Of a DNA stretch of 64,000 nucleotides, positions 33,656 to 42,287 are shown piece by piece. The stretch is from Streptomyces sp. SirexAA-E (lineage in GTDB: Bacteria > Actinomycetota > Actinomycetes > Streptomycetales > Streptomycetaceae). Where the stretch lies: contig NC_015953.1 of NCBI RefSeq assembly GCF_000177195.2, positions 6,200,001-6,264,000 on the forward strand, written 5' to 3'. Under the pieces are notes generated by a model that worked only from the letters and a program-made list of their open reading frames with translations, did no database searches and had not been told where the DNA came from. A program made the position numbers and the translations under genes. The number at the start of each line of letters is the position of its first letter. Position 1 is the first letter of the stretch.

Positions 33656-34158
33656 TCGGCGAAGTGGCTGCCGCGATCCGAGTGGAAGATCGCGGGACGG
33701 GCGGGGCGACGCTGCCGGCCAGCAGATGCCAGTGCGTCGGCCACCAGATCGGTCCGCAGGTGATCGGCGGTTGTCCCAGCCGGCCACGCGCCGGGAGGCG
33801 ATGCCGATGACCGTGGCCAGACAGAGCCGGCCCTTGCCGGTCGGGATGTATGTGATGTTGCCGCACCAGCGGGTGTCGAGCCCGGTGCGGTCGAGCTGGA
33901 AGTCCCGGGCAATGAGGTCGGGGCGCAAAGCAGTCCTGAGGTCGGGGATCGTAGTCGCTTGCCGTCGTCTACGGTGCCGGCCCTGCAGCCCTGCAGCCCG
34001 GCGGCCCGCGTCAGTCGTACGACACGACGCCGGCCGCAGCCGGCACCCTCGCGTGTGAGCACGGCATGCCCGCGCGGAACTCCGTAGGTCCCGCGTGATC
34101 GCGCATGGACCTCGGTGATCTGTTCGTTCAGCTCGACATCCCGCACCGGCACCGTCAC
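33650..34158 (-). pseudogene. IS3-family transposase OrfB remnant
   Basis: Minus-strand pieces show LDTRWCGNITYIPTGKGRLC, LATVIGIASRRVAGW, then in another frame ADHLRTDLVADALASAGRQR and IFHSDRGSHFADLAA. These are the integrase-core parts of IS3 OrfB (D-x-TYIPT, SDRGSQ). The first catalytic Asp is replaced by Asn (CGNITYI), and the 3' end with the Glu is missing at about 33650. Confidence 0.82.
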
Positions 34159-34448
34159 CGGGTCTTCTTCGCGAAGGAAGCTGTGGTCCGCTTGAGGACG
34201 CCGACGTCCTCGCGCAGCCGACGGTCCTCCCGCCGCAACGCGGTCAGCTCCGCGAGTTCACTGCTGGTCGGCCCGTTGCGCCCGCCGCGTCGGCCCCGGC
34301 CTGCTTCACCCAGTCCCGCACCGCGGTCTCGGTCAACTCGAAGTCCTGGGCGACCTGACGGACCGAACGGGCACCCCGTCGGCACAGCCCGACGATCTCG
34401 GCTTCGAACTCCGGCGTGAACGAACGGCGAGGCTTTCGGCCGGTTCAT
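34155..34448 (-). pseudogene. IS3-family transposase OrfA, frameshifted
   Basis: The start MNRPKAS and the end SSELAELTALRREDRRLRED followed by VLKRTTASFAKKTR belong to IS3 OrfA, including its leucine-zipper-like coiled coil. The helix-turn-helix between lies in another frame (FEAEIVGLCRRGARSVRQ, LTETAVRDWVKQAG), so the gene is broken by at least two indels. Its stop overlaps the OrfB remnant, the normal IS3 layout. Confidence 0.8.
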
Positions 34449-34542
34449 GCGTGCCCGAATTCTCGCAGGCTGTCGGCACGCTGATCTTCAGCGGGTGGTG
34501 CGGGGCGTGGGAGGTAGGGCGCGGTATCCGGTTGACAGAAAT

Positions 34543-34571
34543 GTCACTTAATGACACTGTCACTAAGTGAC
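34543..34571. promoter_or_regulatory. TetR operator upstream of the S9 peptidase
   Basis: GTCACTTAATGAC, ACT, GTCACTAAGTGAC: the same inverted repeat as at 30026 with one mismatch between arms. It lies 108 bases upstream of the S9 peptidase start and just outside the IS3 remnant. It ties this gene to the TetR regulator at 30 kb, now separated from it by insertion-sequence debris. Confidence 0.85.
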
Positions 34572-34678
34572 AGTGTCGGCCGCGGGTGCGGTCGGCTCCA
34601 GACCCTGGCCCCACGCGGAGCCCTTGCCTTCGAGGCCTCACCAATCGCTGTCCGGGGGAAACGACGGGAAGAACCAAT

Positions 34679-36568
34679 ATGGCATTGCCGAAGATCATCA
34701 GCGTCGAGGATCTCTTCGCGCCTCCCAGGCGTTCCAGGGCCTCCATCTCGCCGGATGGCACAAAGGTTGCTTATCTGGCCCCTTGGAGGACCCATCTGAA
34801 CCTGTGGGTCGGGAGTGTCGACGCGCCCGAGGAGGCGCGGCGGGTCACCTCTGAGGACCGCAACCTGCTGAGCTACCACTGGACGGGCAATCCGCGGTGG
34901 CTGCTCTACACCCGGGATCAGGGCGGCGACGAGAACAGTCGACTGTACCGCGTCGATCTGGAGGCCCCGGACGCGGCGGCCACCGACCTGACTCCCTTTC
35001 CCGGGGCACGCATCACGGATCTGAGGCTTCCCGCCACTCGTCCGGGGAAGGCGGTGTTCTCTTCCAACAGCCGGAATCCCGCTGTGTTCGACCTCTTCGA
35101 GCTGGACATTGCCACTGGTGACCTGCGGATGCTCGCGGAGAACACCGGAGGCGCAGCCACCACTCTCTTCTACGGTGGCGGCGGAGACCCCCTCATAAGC
35201 GAGGTCACCGAACAAGGCGACCTGCGACTCTCGCGCAGGGACGAGTCCACGCGCACCTTGTGTCACCTGGCGCAGTTCGAGGGTGCGGACTATCCGTTGG
35301 GTGTCTATCCGCTGGAGGCCACCGCCGACGGCGGTGGCGTGCTCTTCGGTTCGTACCGCGGCTCGGACAGACTCCGCCTGGTCCGGCTGGACACAGCGAC
35401 CGGCGAGGAGACAGAGATCGACTCCCACCCGCACTACGACCTGGACTCTCGGGCCCGCGTCTTTCCCGCACTGCCCTCCCCCCTCATCTTCAGTCGGCGT
35501 ACCGGCCAACTCATCGGAGTTCGCTATCTCGGGGAACGGCTGGTGATCCATGCATTGGACCCGCACTTCGCCGAGGTCCTGGGGAATCTGACGAAACTGT
35601 CCGACGGCGACCTGGCCGACATCTCGTCCGACGAGACCGAGCAGCGATGGGTCGTCAGCTTCACCCACGACCGCGATCCCGGGGCCGCGTACTTCTACGA
35701 CCATTCCTCGGGCGAGAGCCACCTCCTGTTTCGTCCCCGCGGCCATCTGGACCCCGAGCAGCTGGCGCCGATGAAACCAGTGACGATCACCTCTCGAGAC
35801 GGTCTCGCGCTCCCCTCCCACCTGACACTGCCGCTCGGCACGGAGCCGCACCGACTGCCGCTGGCCCTGCTCGTGCACGGCGGTCCCTGGGACCGGGACA
35901 GCTGGGGATTCAACCCTTTGGTCCAGCTACTGGCCAACCGGGGCTACGCGGTTCTTCAGGTGAACTTCCGGAGCTCCACGGGGTACGGCAAATCGTTCAT
36001 GAAGGCCGGCATCGGGGAGCTGGCCGGCAAAATGCACGACGACCTGATCGACGGGGTCGACTGGGCCGTCGGCCAGGGATACGCGGACCCGGACCGGGTG
36101 GCCATCCTGGGCGGCTCCTACGGAGGCTACGCGGCACTGGTCGGCGTCACCTTCACCCCCGATGTCTTCGCCGCAGCGGTGGACATCTTCGGGGTCTCCG
36201 ACCTCGCGAACTTCCTGCGCAACCAACCGGAGTTCGTCCGGCCGGCCCTTGCCGCCAACTGGTTCCGCTGGGTCGGCGACCCTGCGGATCCGCACCAGGA
36301 AGCCGACATGCTGGCCCGCTCACCGATCAGCCGGGTGGACCAGGTCCGCACACCTCTGCTCATCGCCCAGGGCGCCAACGACGCCAGGGTTGGGCAGGCG
36401 GAATCCGACAACATGGTCCAGGCCCTCCGGGCACGTGGGACCCTCGTCGAGTACATCCTCATGGGAGACGAAGGGCACTCCATCGAGAACCCGGAGAACT
36501 TGATCGCCGTGTACCGCGCAGTGGAGCGGTTCTTGGGCGAACACCTCGGACCCGGCCGGGACGGATAG
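34679..36568 (+). CDS. S9-family (prolyl oligopeptidase-like) serine peptidase
   Basis: A 629-residue cytosolic peptidase without a signal peptide. The N-terminal β-propeller (about 1-370; SISPDGTKVAYLAPW, LLYTRDQGGDENSRLYRVDL) covers the α/β-hydrolase domain with VHGGPWDRDSWGFN, VNFRSSTGYGKSF, the nucleophile Ser at about 480 in LGGSYGGYAAL, Asp in QGANDARV at about 566 and His at about 599 in GDEGHSIENPEN. Family members are aminopeptidases or acyl-aminoacyl peptidases acting on short peptides. With the secreted S15 hydrolase under the same operator, the pair could degrade a peptide outside and then inside the cell, or inactivate a peptide-like toxin. Confidence 0.93.
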   Translation: MALPKIISVEDLFAPPRRSRASISPDGTKVAYLAPWRTHLNLWVGSVDAPEEARRVTSEDRNLLSYHWTGNPRWLLYTRDQGGDENSRLYRVDLEAPDAAATDLTPFPGARITDLRLPATRPGKAVFSSNSRNPAVFDLFELDIATGDLRMLAENTGGAATTLFYGGGGDPLISEVTEQGDLRLSRRDESTRTLCHLAQFEGADYPLGVYPLEATADGGGVLFGSYRGSDRLRLVRLDTATGEETEIDSHPHYDLDSRARVFPALPSPLIFSRRTGQLIGVRYLGERLVIHALDPHFAEVLGNLTKLSDGDLADISSDETEQRWVVSFTHDRDPGAAYFYDHSSGESHLLFRPRGHLDPEQLAPMKPVTITSRDGLALPSHLTLPLGTEPHRLPLALLVHGGPWDRDSWGFNPLVQLLANRGYAVLQVNFRSSTGYGKSFMKAGIGELAGKMHDDLIDGVDWAVGQGYADPDRVAILGGSYGGYAALVGVTFTPDVFAAAVDIFGVSDLANFLRNQPEFVRPALAANWFRWVGDPADPHQEADMLARSPISRVDQVRTPLLIAQGANDARVGQAESDNMVQALRARGTLVEYILMGDEGHSIENPENLIAVYRAVERFLGEHLGPGRDG

Positions 36569-36642
36569 ACCGTCGCGGCCCACGCCCCGCGCTCCGCCGA
36601 CCCGCCTCAAGGATGCGGGGTATGCGGAGCCGGGGCAGCGGA

Positions 36643-37263
36643 TCAGGAACGAGAAGCAGGAGCTCGAACGGCGGCGGCGACCGTATGGACCGCACGGTCG
36701 ACGGTGGTTCCCGTGGCTTCGCTGGATAGCTGCTCGGAATCGTGGACGAAGGCGGTGGCGCCGCGGCGGCTGCCGACGTAGTCGACGAGGCCATGCGTGA
36801 GTTGCGTGCGCAACGCCGTCTCGTAGCCGTGCCGCTCGTACGCACCGGCGTCGGCACCGGCTATCGGTAGCAGGTGCGTGGTGAGCCGCTGGAGCTTGGG
36901 CAGCACCCCTGCTGCGGGGGAGGACTCGAAGGCCCAGCCGCTCACGAAGACCCGGTCGATCCACCCCTTCAGCAGGGCCGGCACCGACCACCAGTACACC
37001 GGGAAGACCAGAACGAGGTCGGTCGCCCGGTCCAGGCGCTGCTGTTCGCGGACCACATCGGGCGGTGGGCCGCCGCCCTCGTGGTAGGCGCGGCGGTCTG
37101 CCGGGGTGAATCGAGGATCGAACCCCTCCTGGTGCAGGTCCGCGACCTCGACCTCCCCGGGGCGCAGGGCAGCGCCGAGACGTTCCGAGACGTGGTGGGT
37201 GAGGGAGCCGGGATCAGGGTGCGCGATGACCACGAGAGTGCGCGGTATGTCGTCGGTGCTCAT
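36643..37263 (-). CDS. NAD(P)H-dependent flavin oxidoreductase (flavodoxin-like quinone reductase)
   Basis: A 206-residue flavodoxin-fold enzyme of the NQO/MdaB type. It has the FMN/FAD phosphate loop in VVIAHPDPGSLTHHV, LVFPVYWWSVPALLKGWID with the family Trp-Trp, and VFVSGWAF. It reduces quinones by two electrons. An NmrA-like protein lies upstream on the same strand and an AraC regulator is divergent beyond that, so the three likely form a stress-response unit. Confidence 0.9.
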   Translation of the reverse strand: MSTDDIPRTLVVIAHPDPGSLTHHVSERLGAALRPGEVEVADLHQEGFDPRFTPADRRAYHEGGGPPPDVVREQQRLDRATDLVLVFPVYWWSVPALLKGWIDRVFVSGWAFESSPAAGVLPKLQRLTTHLLPIAGADAGAYERHGYETALRTQLTHGLVDYVGSRRGATAFVHDSEQLSSEATGTTVDRAVHTVAAAVRAPASRS

Positions 37264-37353
37264 GACGGTAGGTCCTTGGGTAGGGGCGCGGCGATCAGAG
37301 GTCTTCGCAGGTGCAGGTGTGCGGCTTGTGGTCGGAGAAGCGGGAACGGGACA

Positions 37354-38193
37354 TCACCGCGGATCCCAGACGCCGGCTGCGGCCGCTCGGACGACGTACT
37401 CCTCGAAGGTGCGCGGCGCGCCCCCCAGCACGGTGGCGAGGTCGCCGGTCGTTCCCGCGACCGAACCGCTCGCCAGCAACGCGAACATCTCGGCGACCTC
37501 GTCGGCCTCGTGCCGGTCCACGCCGCGCCCGACGAGTGCCGCTGCGTATGCGTCACGCGTGATCCGCCGGTAGGTGAGCGGCCGATCGGACGCCCGCGCG
37601 ATCAGTTCGACGGCTTCGGCGAACCTGACGGGACGAGGCCCACTCAGTTCGTACACCTGCCCGGCGTGCCGGTCACGCTCGGTCAGTGCCGCGACTGCGG
37701 CGTCCGCGATGTCCTCCACGTCGACGAAGGGCTCAGGAACGTCCCCGGCCGGTAGCGCCAGTTCGCCGGCGAGCAGCGGTGCGTGGAAGACGTCCTCGCT
37801 GAAGTTCTGGGCGAAGTTCGAGGCCCGCAACACGGTCCATTCCAGGGGCGCGCCGCGGACGGCCTCCTCGGCGGAGAGCATGTTCTTCCCGAACCTTGAG
37901 CCGCCCCAGTCGTCCGCACCGCGGCCGGAGAGCAGCACCAGCCGTCGCACCCCGGCGGCTGCGGCCCGCGCCGCGAACGCGTGCACCGGGCCCGGCACCG
38001 GCGGGGGCACCACGTAGGCCGCGTCGACGCCGCGCAGGACGGGGTCCCAGCCAGCCGGCTGGGACCAGTCGAAGTGGACCGCGCTGGACCGGGAAGCGGC
38101 GCGGACCGGCACGCCGCGCAGTCGCAGCCGGGCGGCGACCCGGCGCCCGGTCCGTCCGGTCGCGCCGATCACAAGGAAAGTTTGTGCGTTCAT
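37354..38193 (-). CDS. NmrA-like NAD(P)-binding protein
   Basis: ATG 38193 starts MNAQTFLVIGATGRTGRRVA, a Rossmann nucleotide loop of the atypical SDR/NmrA type. Further features are VRRLVLLSGRGADDW, LEWTVLRASNFAQNF, EPFVDVEDIADAAVAAL and YELSGPRPVRFAEAVELIAR. Such proteins act as NADPH sensors or quinone reductases (QOR2-like). It has 279 residues and lies 90 bases upstream of the flavin oxidoreductase, which suggests one transcript. The frame is open 12 codons further upstream without a better start. Confidence 0.87.
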   Translation of the reverse strand: MNAQTFLVIGATGRTGRRVAARLRLRGVPVRAASRSSAVHFDWSQPAGWDPVLRGVDAAYVVPPPVPGPVHAFAARAAAAGVRRLVLLSGRGADDWGGSRFGKNMLSAEEAVRGAPLEWTVLRASNFAQNFSEDVFHAPLLAGELALPAGDVPEPFVDVEDIADAAVAALTERDRHAGQVYELSGPRPVRFAEAVELIARASDRPLTYRRITRDAYAAALVGRGVDRHEADEVAEMFALLASGSVAGTTGDLATVLGGAPRTFEEYVVRAAAAGVWDPR

Positions 38194-38273
38194 GCCTCCA
38201 TGCAAGCCCTGCCGCCCGGACTTTCCCATGGGTGAAATGCCGCTATACCTTTGTGATCGTCTACCCTGACGCG

Positions 38274-39215
38274 ATGGACATCACCAGCGAGCTGTTCCGC
38301 GGCGTGCGAGCCCACGGCTCCCTGTTCGGCAGCTCCACGCTCTCCCCGCCCTGGTCCCTGCACTTCGTGGACGGTCCTCCGCTGACGCTGTGCACCGTCC
38401 TCACCGGCGCCGGCTGGGTAGTTCCGGACGGCCATCCACCCGAACGCCTCGGTGCGCACGACACGATCGTGGTGCGCGGCCCCTCGACCTTCACCTTCGT
38501 CGACGACCCCGCAACCAGCGTCGAGCCCCTTATATGCAGCGAGGAGTGCTCCACCCCCGAGCAGGGCGGCACCCGCCACCGGCTGGGCTGGCACGAACCC
38601 GGCGAGGACGACGCAGTGGGCGGCACAACAACCTTGGTCGTCGGCGCCTACCCGTTGAGAAGCGAGATCAGCCGGCGGCTACTGGACAGCCTGCCCGTCG
38701 TGCTGCGCGTACCCGCCGGCGGCGTCGGCGACCCGGTACTTGACCACCTCGCCGCCGAGGTCGCCCGCGACGAACCGGGCCAGCAGGTCGTCCTCGACCG
38801 GCTCCTGGACTGGATGCTGGTGTGCACGCTGCGCACCTGGCTCGATGGGCCCGGCCATCGTCCCCCGGCCTGGTGGTCCGCACAGAAGGACCCGGTGGCC
38901 GGCGAGACCCTGCGCCTGCTGCACGCCGAACCGGCCGCGCCCTGGACGGTGGCCGCACTGGCCCGGCGTACCGGAGTGTCCCGCTCGACACTGGCCAAAC
39001 GGTTCACGGAGCTGCTCGGCGAACCGCCGCTGACCTACCTCACGCATTGGCGCATGACGCTTGCCGCGGACCTACTGACCGAGCAGCCCTCCGCCACGGT
39101 CGCTTCCGTCGCCCGCACCGTCGGCTACACCGACCCGTTCGCGTTCAGCGTGGCCTTCAAACGGGTCCGCGGCACGACACCCAGGGCTCACCGCCACACC
39201 ACCGAAGCACACTGA
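38274..39215 (+). CDS. AraC-family transcriptional regulator
   Basis: A 313-residue regulator with an N-terminal cupin-like sensor (residues 1-170; WSLHFVDGPPLTLCTVLTG, VRGPSTFTF) and a C-terminal pair of helix-turn-helix motifs (ALARRTGVSRSTLAKRFTEL; ATVASVARTVGYTDPFAFSV then FKRVRGTTPRAHR). It belongs to the cupin_6-containing AraC branch that often activates an adjacent NmrA/SDR gene. It is divergent from the NmrA-like gene across 80 bases, its likely target. ATG 38274 is the first codon of the conserved part; the frame is open to 37896. Confidence 0.9.
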   Translation: MDITSELFRGVRAHGSLFGSSTLSPPWSLHFVDGPPLTLCTVLTGAGWVVPDGHPPERLGAHDTIVVRGPSTFTFVDDPATSVEPLICSEECSTPEQGGTRHRLGWHEPGEDDAVGGTTTLVVGAYPLRSEISRRLLDSLPVVLRVPAGGVGDPVLDHLAAEVARDEPGQQVVLDRLLDWMLVCTLRTWLDGPGHRPPAWWSAQKDPVAGETLRLLHAEPAAPWTVAALARRTGVSRSTLAKRFTELLGEPPLTYLTHWRMTLAADLLTEQPSATVASVARTVGYTDPFAFSVAFKRVRGTTPRAHRHTTEAH

Positions 39216-39275
39216 CGCACGCTCGTGCGGGAAGCTGGTTCGCCCTACGCGATCGCGCTCTCCGTGGAGCGGGTT

Positions 39276-39292
39276 TGCATCCTTTGGATGCA
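39276..39292. promoter_or_regulatory. Palindrome upstream of the CPBP protease gene
   Basis: TGCATCC, TTT, GGATGCA is a perfect 7-bp inverted repeat, followed by a further half-site GATGCA at 39300. It lies 63 bases upstream of ATG 39355. It may be the operator for the response regulator of this three-gene operon, but no binding protein can be assigned from sequence. Confidence 0.45.
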
Positions 39293-39354
39293 CTGCCTCG
39301 ATGCAACCATCGGGCCGTAGAGCCCGCCGGCGAGGGAACCTTAGCGTTCCCGTC

Positions 39355-40335
39355 ATGACACAGAACCGAACCGGCCTCTCCGAGATACGGGTCCCCGACC
39401 GCCTCCCGGCAAGGCTCCGCGCGATGGCGCGAGCGCGTCCGCTGACCTACTTCTTCCTCCTCGCGAACGGGCTGAGCTGGGTGGCATGGGTGCCGTACAT
39501 CCTGTCGCAGAACGGCCTCGGCCTCTGGGACTACCGGTTTCCCGCGATTCTGGGGACCACTCAGGTGCTGGGTGTCCTCCCGGGTGCCTATCTGGGGCCG
39601 ATCGGCGCAGCTTTCGCGATGACCGCGCTGGTGGACGGCCGGCCTGGTCTGCGATCCTGGACGCGCCGACTGTGGCGGTGGCGGGTCGGCGGGCGCTGGT
39701 ACGCGATCACGTTGCTCAGCGTCCCCGCCGGGATGCTCCTGACCGGCTTGGCGTTCTCCGGCGGGCAGGTCGCCGCCCCTTCCGCCGCCGCGCTCACCGC
39801 CTTCGTGCCGATGCTGCTGTTCCAGATGATCACGACCGGTCTGGCCGAGGAGCCCGGGTGGCGCGACTTCGCCCTTCCCCTCTTGCAGAGCCGGTTCTCG
39901 CCGCTGCGCGCCGCCTTCGTTCTGGGCCCGCTGTGGGGTGTGTGGCACTTCCCGCTGTTCCTCACCGAGTGGGGTGGCTACCCCGAGGCGTCCTGGACAC
40001 GACCTCTGGCCTTCCTCATGTTCTGCGTCGCGTTCAACATCGTGATGTCGTGGGTGTTCAACCGCACCGGGCAGAGCCTGCCGCTGTCCATGCTCATGCA
40101 CGTGGGCGTCAACACCTTCGCGTCCGTCATGTGGACCGAGATGTTCCCCAGCCTGGACGGGGAGCTCGCCCTCATCGCGATGGGGGCCGGTGCCGTGGTT
40201 GCCGCGACAGCGATCGTGGTCGCCACCCGCGGCCGGCTCGGCTACCACCCGGTCCTCCCCTCGGGCCATGAGGATGCGGTACCGCTCGCCCGCCACGTGG
40301 GGTACGACCGGGACCGAACTATGATCGAGTCGTGA
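39355..40335 (+). CDS. CPBP-family intramembrane metalloprotease
   Basis: A 326-residue membrane protein with the three CPBP (Abi) motifs: EE-x-x-x-R in LAEEPGWRDFALP at about residue 165, the F/H-x-x-x-H motif in LWGVWHFPLF, and the final MLMHVGVNTFASV. These residues bind the zinc and form the active site. Family roles include prenyl-protein processing and self-protection against bacteriocins. Its stop overlaps the start of the histidine kinase by GTGA, so the protease and the two-component system form one operon and may work together. Confidence 0.9.
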   Translation: MTQNRTGLSEIRVPDRLPARLRAMARARPLTYFFLLANGLSWVAWVPYILSQNGLGLWDYRFPAILGTTQVLGVLPGAYLGPIGAAFAMTALVDGRPGLRSWTRRLWRWRVGGRWYAITLLSVPAGMLLTGLAFSGGQVAAPSAAALTAFVPMLLFQMITTGLAEEPGWRDFALPLLQSRFSPLRAAFVLGPLWGVWHFPLFLTEWGGYPEASWTRPLAFLMFCVAFNIVMSWVFNRTGQSLPLSMLMHVGVNTFASVMWTEMFPSLDGELALIAMGAGAVVAATAIVVATRGRLGYHPVLPSGHEDAVPLARHVGYDRDRTMIES

Positions 40336-41582
40336 CGACCGCGCGGCGACCTGGCATGACCCGCTCCGCAGCGACCGCTGTCACGACCGCGCTGAGCGCG
40401 CTGGCTCTCCTGTGGATCATTGCCGTGCTGGCGCGTGACGACCCGTCACTCACCGGAGCCCCACTCGGTATGGCCGCCTGGTGGGGGTTGGCCGTGACGC
40501 TTGCCCTGCAATCGGCGGCTCTCCTGTGGAGCCACCACCGGGCGACCGTCACGTTGGGCTGCGCGGCCGGGCTCTCCCTCGTCCTGGCGGCCGTGTTTCC
40601 CAGCGGACTGTTCACCGTCACCGCGTTGCCGGTTCTGGTCGCCGCCTTCTTGGCCGGGCTGACCGGGCTCTGGCGGGATGTGCGCTGGTGGGCTCTGGCC
40701 TCGGGTGTGCTGGTGGCGGTCGCGTACGTCGTCAACGTCAGAGGTGCAGGACACATCGGGAGTCCGGCCCTGACGATGCAGGCGGTGCTCCAGGCGGGCC
40801 TGGTGGTCGGCCTGCCGCTGCTGCCGGCTTCCTTGATCGCCGCGCAGCGCGCGACGAGGGCCGCGCAGCGGGAGGCGCTGGCGGCGGCCACCCGTGAGCG
40901 GGATGCCAAGGTCAGTGAGGCGATCGCCCTGGAACGGGCTGCGATGGCGCGCGAACTGCACGACATCGCCGCCCACCATCTGTCCGGCATTTCGCTGATG
41001 GCCTCGGTCGTCGCTCGGCAGACCGCCTCGGCACCGGGCGAAGCCCGCTCCGGAGCGTTGCTGATCCGCAAGCAGAGCAACGCGATCCTGGAGGACCTCC
41101 GTCGTCTGGTGGGATTGCTCCGCGACGCCGGTCACGGAGACGAGGGCGTCAAGACCCTCGACACTCTCCCCGGTCTGATCGAGACGGCCCGTCTCACCGG
41201 AGCCCGTGTCGACTTCGATCTGCGGAGCGATGAACAGCGGGATCCGGGCGCAGGTGTCAGCCCGCTGGGTCAGCTGGCCGCCTATCGCATGGTGCAGGAA
41301 TCGCTCACGAACGCCTCACGGCACGCGCCCGGCGCCCCCTGTGCCGTCACCGTGGACGACCGCGACCCACGCAGGCTGCGGATCACCGTGCGCAACGCAC
41401 CGCCCGGCCCGCAGGCCCGTCCCGCTTCTCGGGGTACTGGCTACGGCATCATCGGCATGAGGGAGCGCGCCGCCCTCATCGGCGGGTTCTTCGTCGCCGG
41501 CCCGACCGGCGACGACGGCTGGGAGACCCGTATGAGCATCCCCCGCGAAAGCGGCCACGACCTTCCGGAGCGGTCCGCATGA
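40332..41582 (+). CDS. Sensor histidine kinase, NarL-partner type
   Basis: GTG 40332 overlaps the CPBP stop. The 416-residue protein has about six N-terminal transmembrane segments (to about residue 170) with little outside the membrane. The HisKA_3 box follows (MARELHDIAAHHLSGI, phospho-His in LHD), then a GHKL ATPase domain with VQESLTNASRHA (N-box) and GTGYGIIGMRERAALIGG. The sensor part suggests signal detection within the membrane. It overlaps the response regulator by ATGA. Confidence 0.93.
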   Translation: MTTARRPGMTRSAATAVTTALSALALLWIIAVLARDDPSLTGAPLGMAAWWGLAVTLALQSAALLWSHHRATVTLGCAAGLSLVLAAVFPSGLFTVTALPVLVAAFLAGLTGLWRDVRWWALASGVLVAVAYVVNVRGAGHIGSPALTMQAVLQAGLVVGLPLLPASLIAAQRATRAAQREALAAATRERDAKVSEAIALERAAMARELHDIAAHHLSGISLMASVVARQTASAPGEARSGALLIRKQSNAILEDLRRLVGLLRDAGHGDEGVKTLDTLPGLIETARLTGARVDFDLRSDEQRDPGAGVSPLGQLAAYRMVQESLTNASRHAPGAPCAVTVDDRDPRRLRITVRNAPPGPQARPASRGTGYGIIGMRERAALIGGFFVAGPTGDDGWETRMSIPRESGHDLPERSA

Positions 41583-42253
41583 TCCGAGTCCTTGTCGCCG
41601 ACGACCAGCCTCTCGTCCGCGCCGGCCTCAGCGCACTGCTGAACGCGGAGGAGGACGTCGAGGTCGTCGGTGTCGCCGCGGACGGCGCGGAGGCCCTCGA
41701 CCTGGTGACCGAACTGGTGCCGGACGTCGCCTGCCTGGACATCCGGATGCCGAGGATGGACGGCATCGACGTCGCGGCCCGCATCTGCGGCCCCGACGCT
41801 TCTCCAGCCGTCCCGGTGCTGATCCTCACCACCTTCGACATCGACGACTACGTCTTCCGGGCGCTGGAAGCAGGGGTCGCCGGGTTCTTGCTCAAGGACT
41901 CCGACCCTGAGGAGATTCTGCGGGCGATCCGTCATATCGCCGCGGGGCACGGCACTCTCGACCGCACTCTCACTCGCCGCATCGTCGCCGAGTACGTGGA
42001 GCGACGGCGGCTGCGCCCCGTGACAGCGGCGCGGGGGATCGACATCCTCACCGCCCGCGAGCGGGAGATCCTGCTGTTGCTGGCGCAGGGCATGTCGAAC
42101 GAGCAGATCGCGGGAGCACTCGTCGTCGAGGTCGCCACGGTCAAGTCACATCTCGCCCGGCTGCTGCCCAAGCTTGGCGTGCAGTCCCGCCTGCAAGCCG
42201 CCGTCTGGGCGTATCAGAACCGCGTCGTAACCGTGGACGACATCGCACGCTGA
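41579..42253 (+). CDS. Response regulator, NarL/LuxR family
   Basis: A 224-residue partner of the preceding kinase. The receiver has the acidic pair at residues 8-9 (VLVADDQPLV), Asp54 (ACLDIRMPRMDG) and Lys in FLLKDSDPEE. The LuxR helix-turn-helix is LTAREREILLLLAQGMSNEQ followed by VVEVATVKSHLARLLPKL. A typical output is autoregulation plus the CPBP gene or membrane-stress genes. An IS5-type element lies 34 bases after its stop. Confidence 0.94.
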   Translation: MIRVLVADDQPLVRAGLSALLNAEEDVEVVGVAADGAEALDLVTELVPDVACLDIRMPRMDGIDVAARICGPDASPAVPVLILTTFDIDDYVFRALEAGVAGFLLKDSDPEEILRAIRHIAAGHGTLDRTLTRRIVAEYVERRRLRPVTAARGIDILTAREREILLLLAQGMSNEQIAGALVVEVATVKSHLARLLPKLGVQSRLQAAVWAYQNRVVTVDDIAR

Positions 42254-42287
42254 AATCGACTCGGGTGTCGCACCACAGGGCGCCTTA

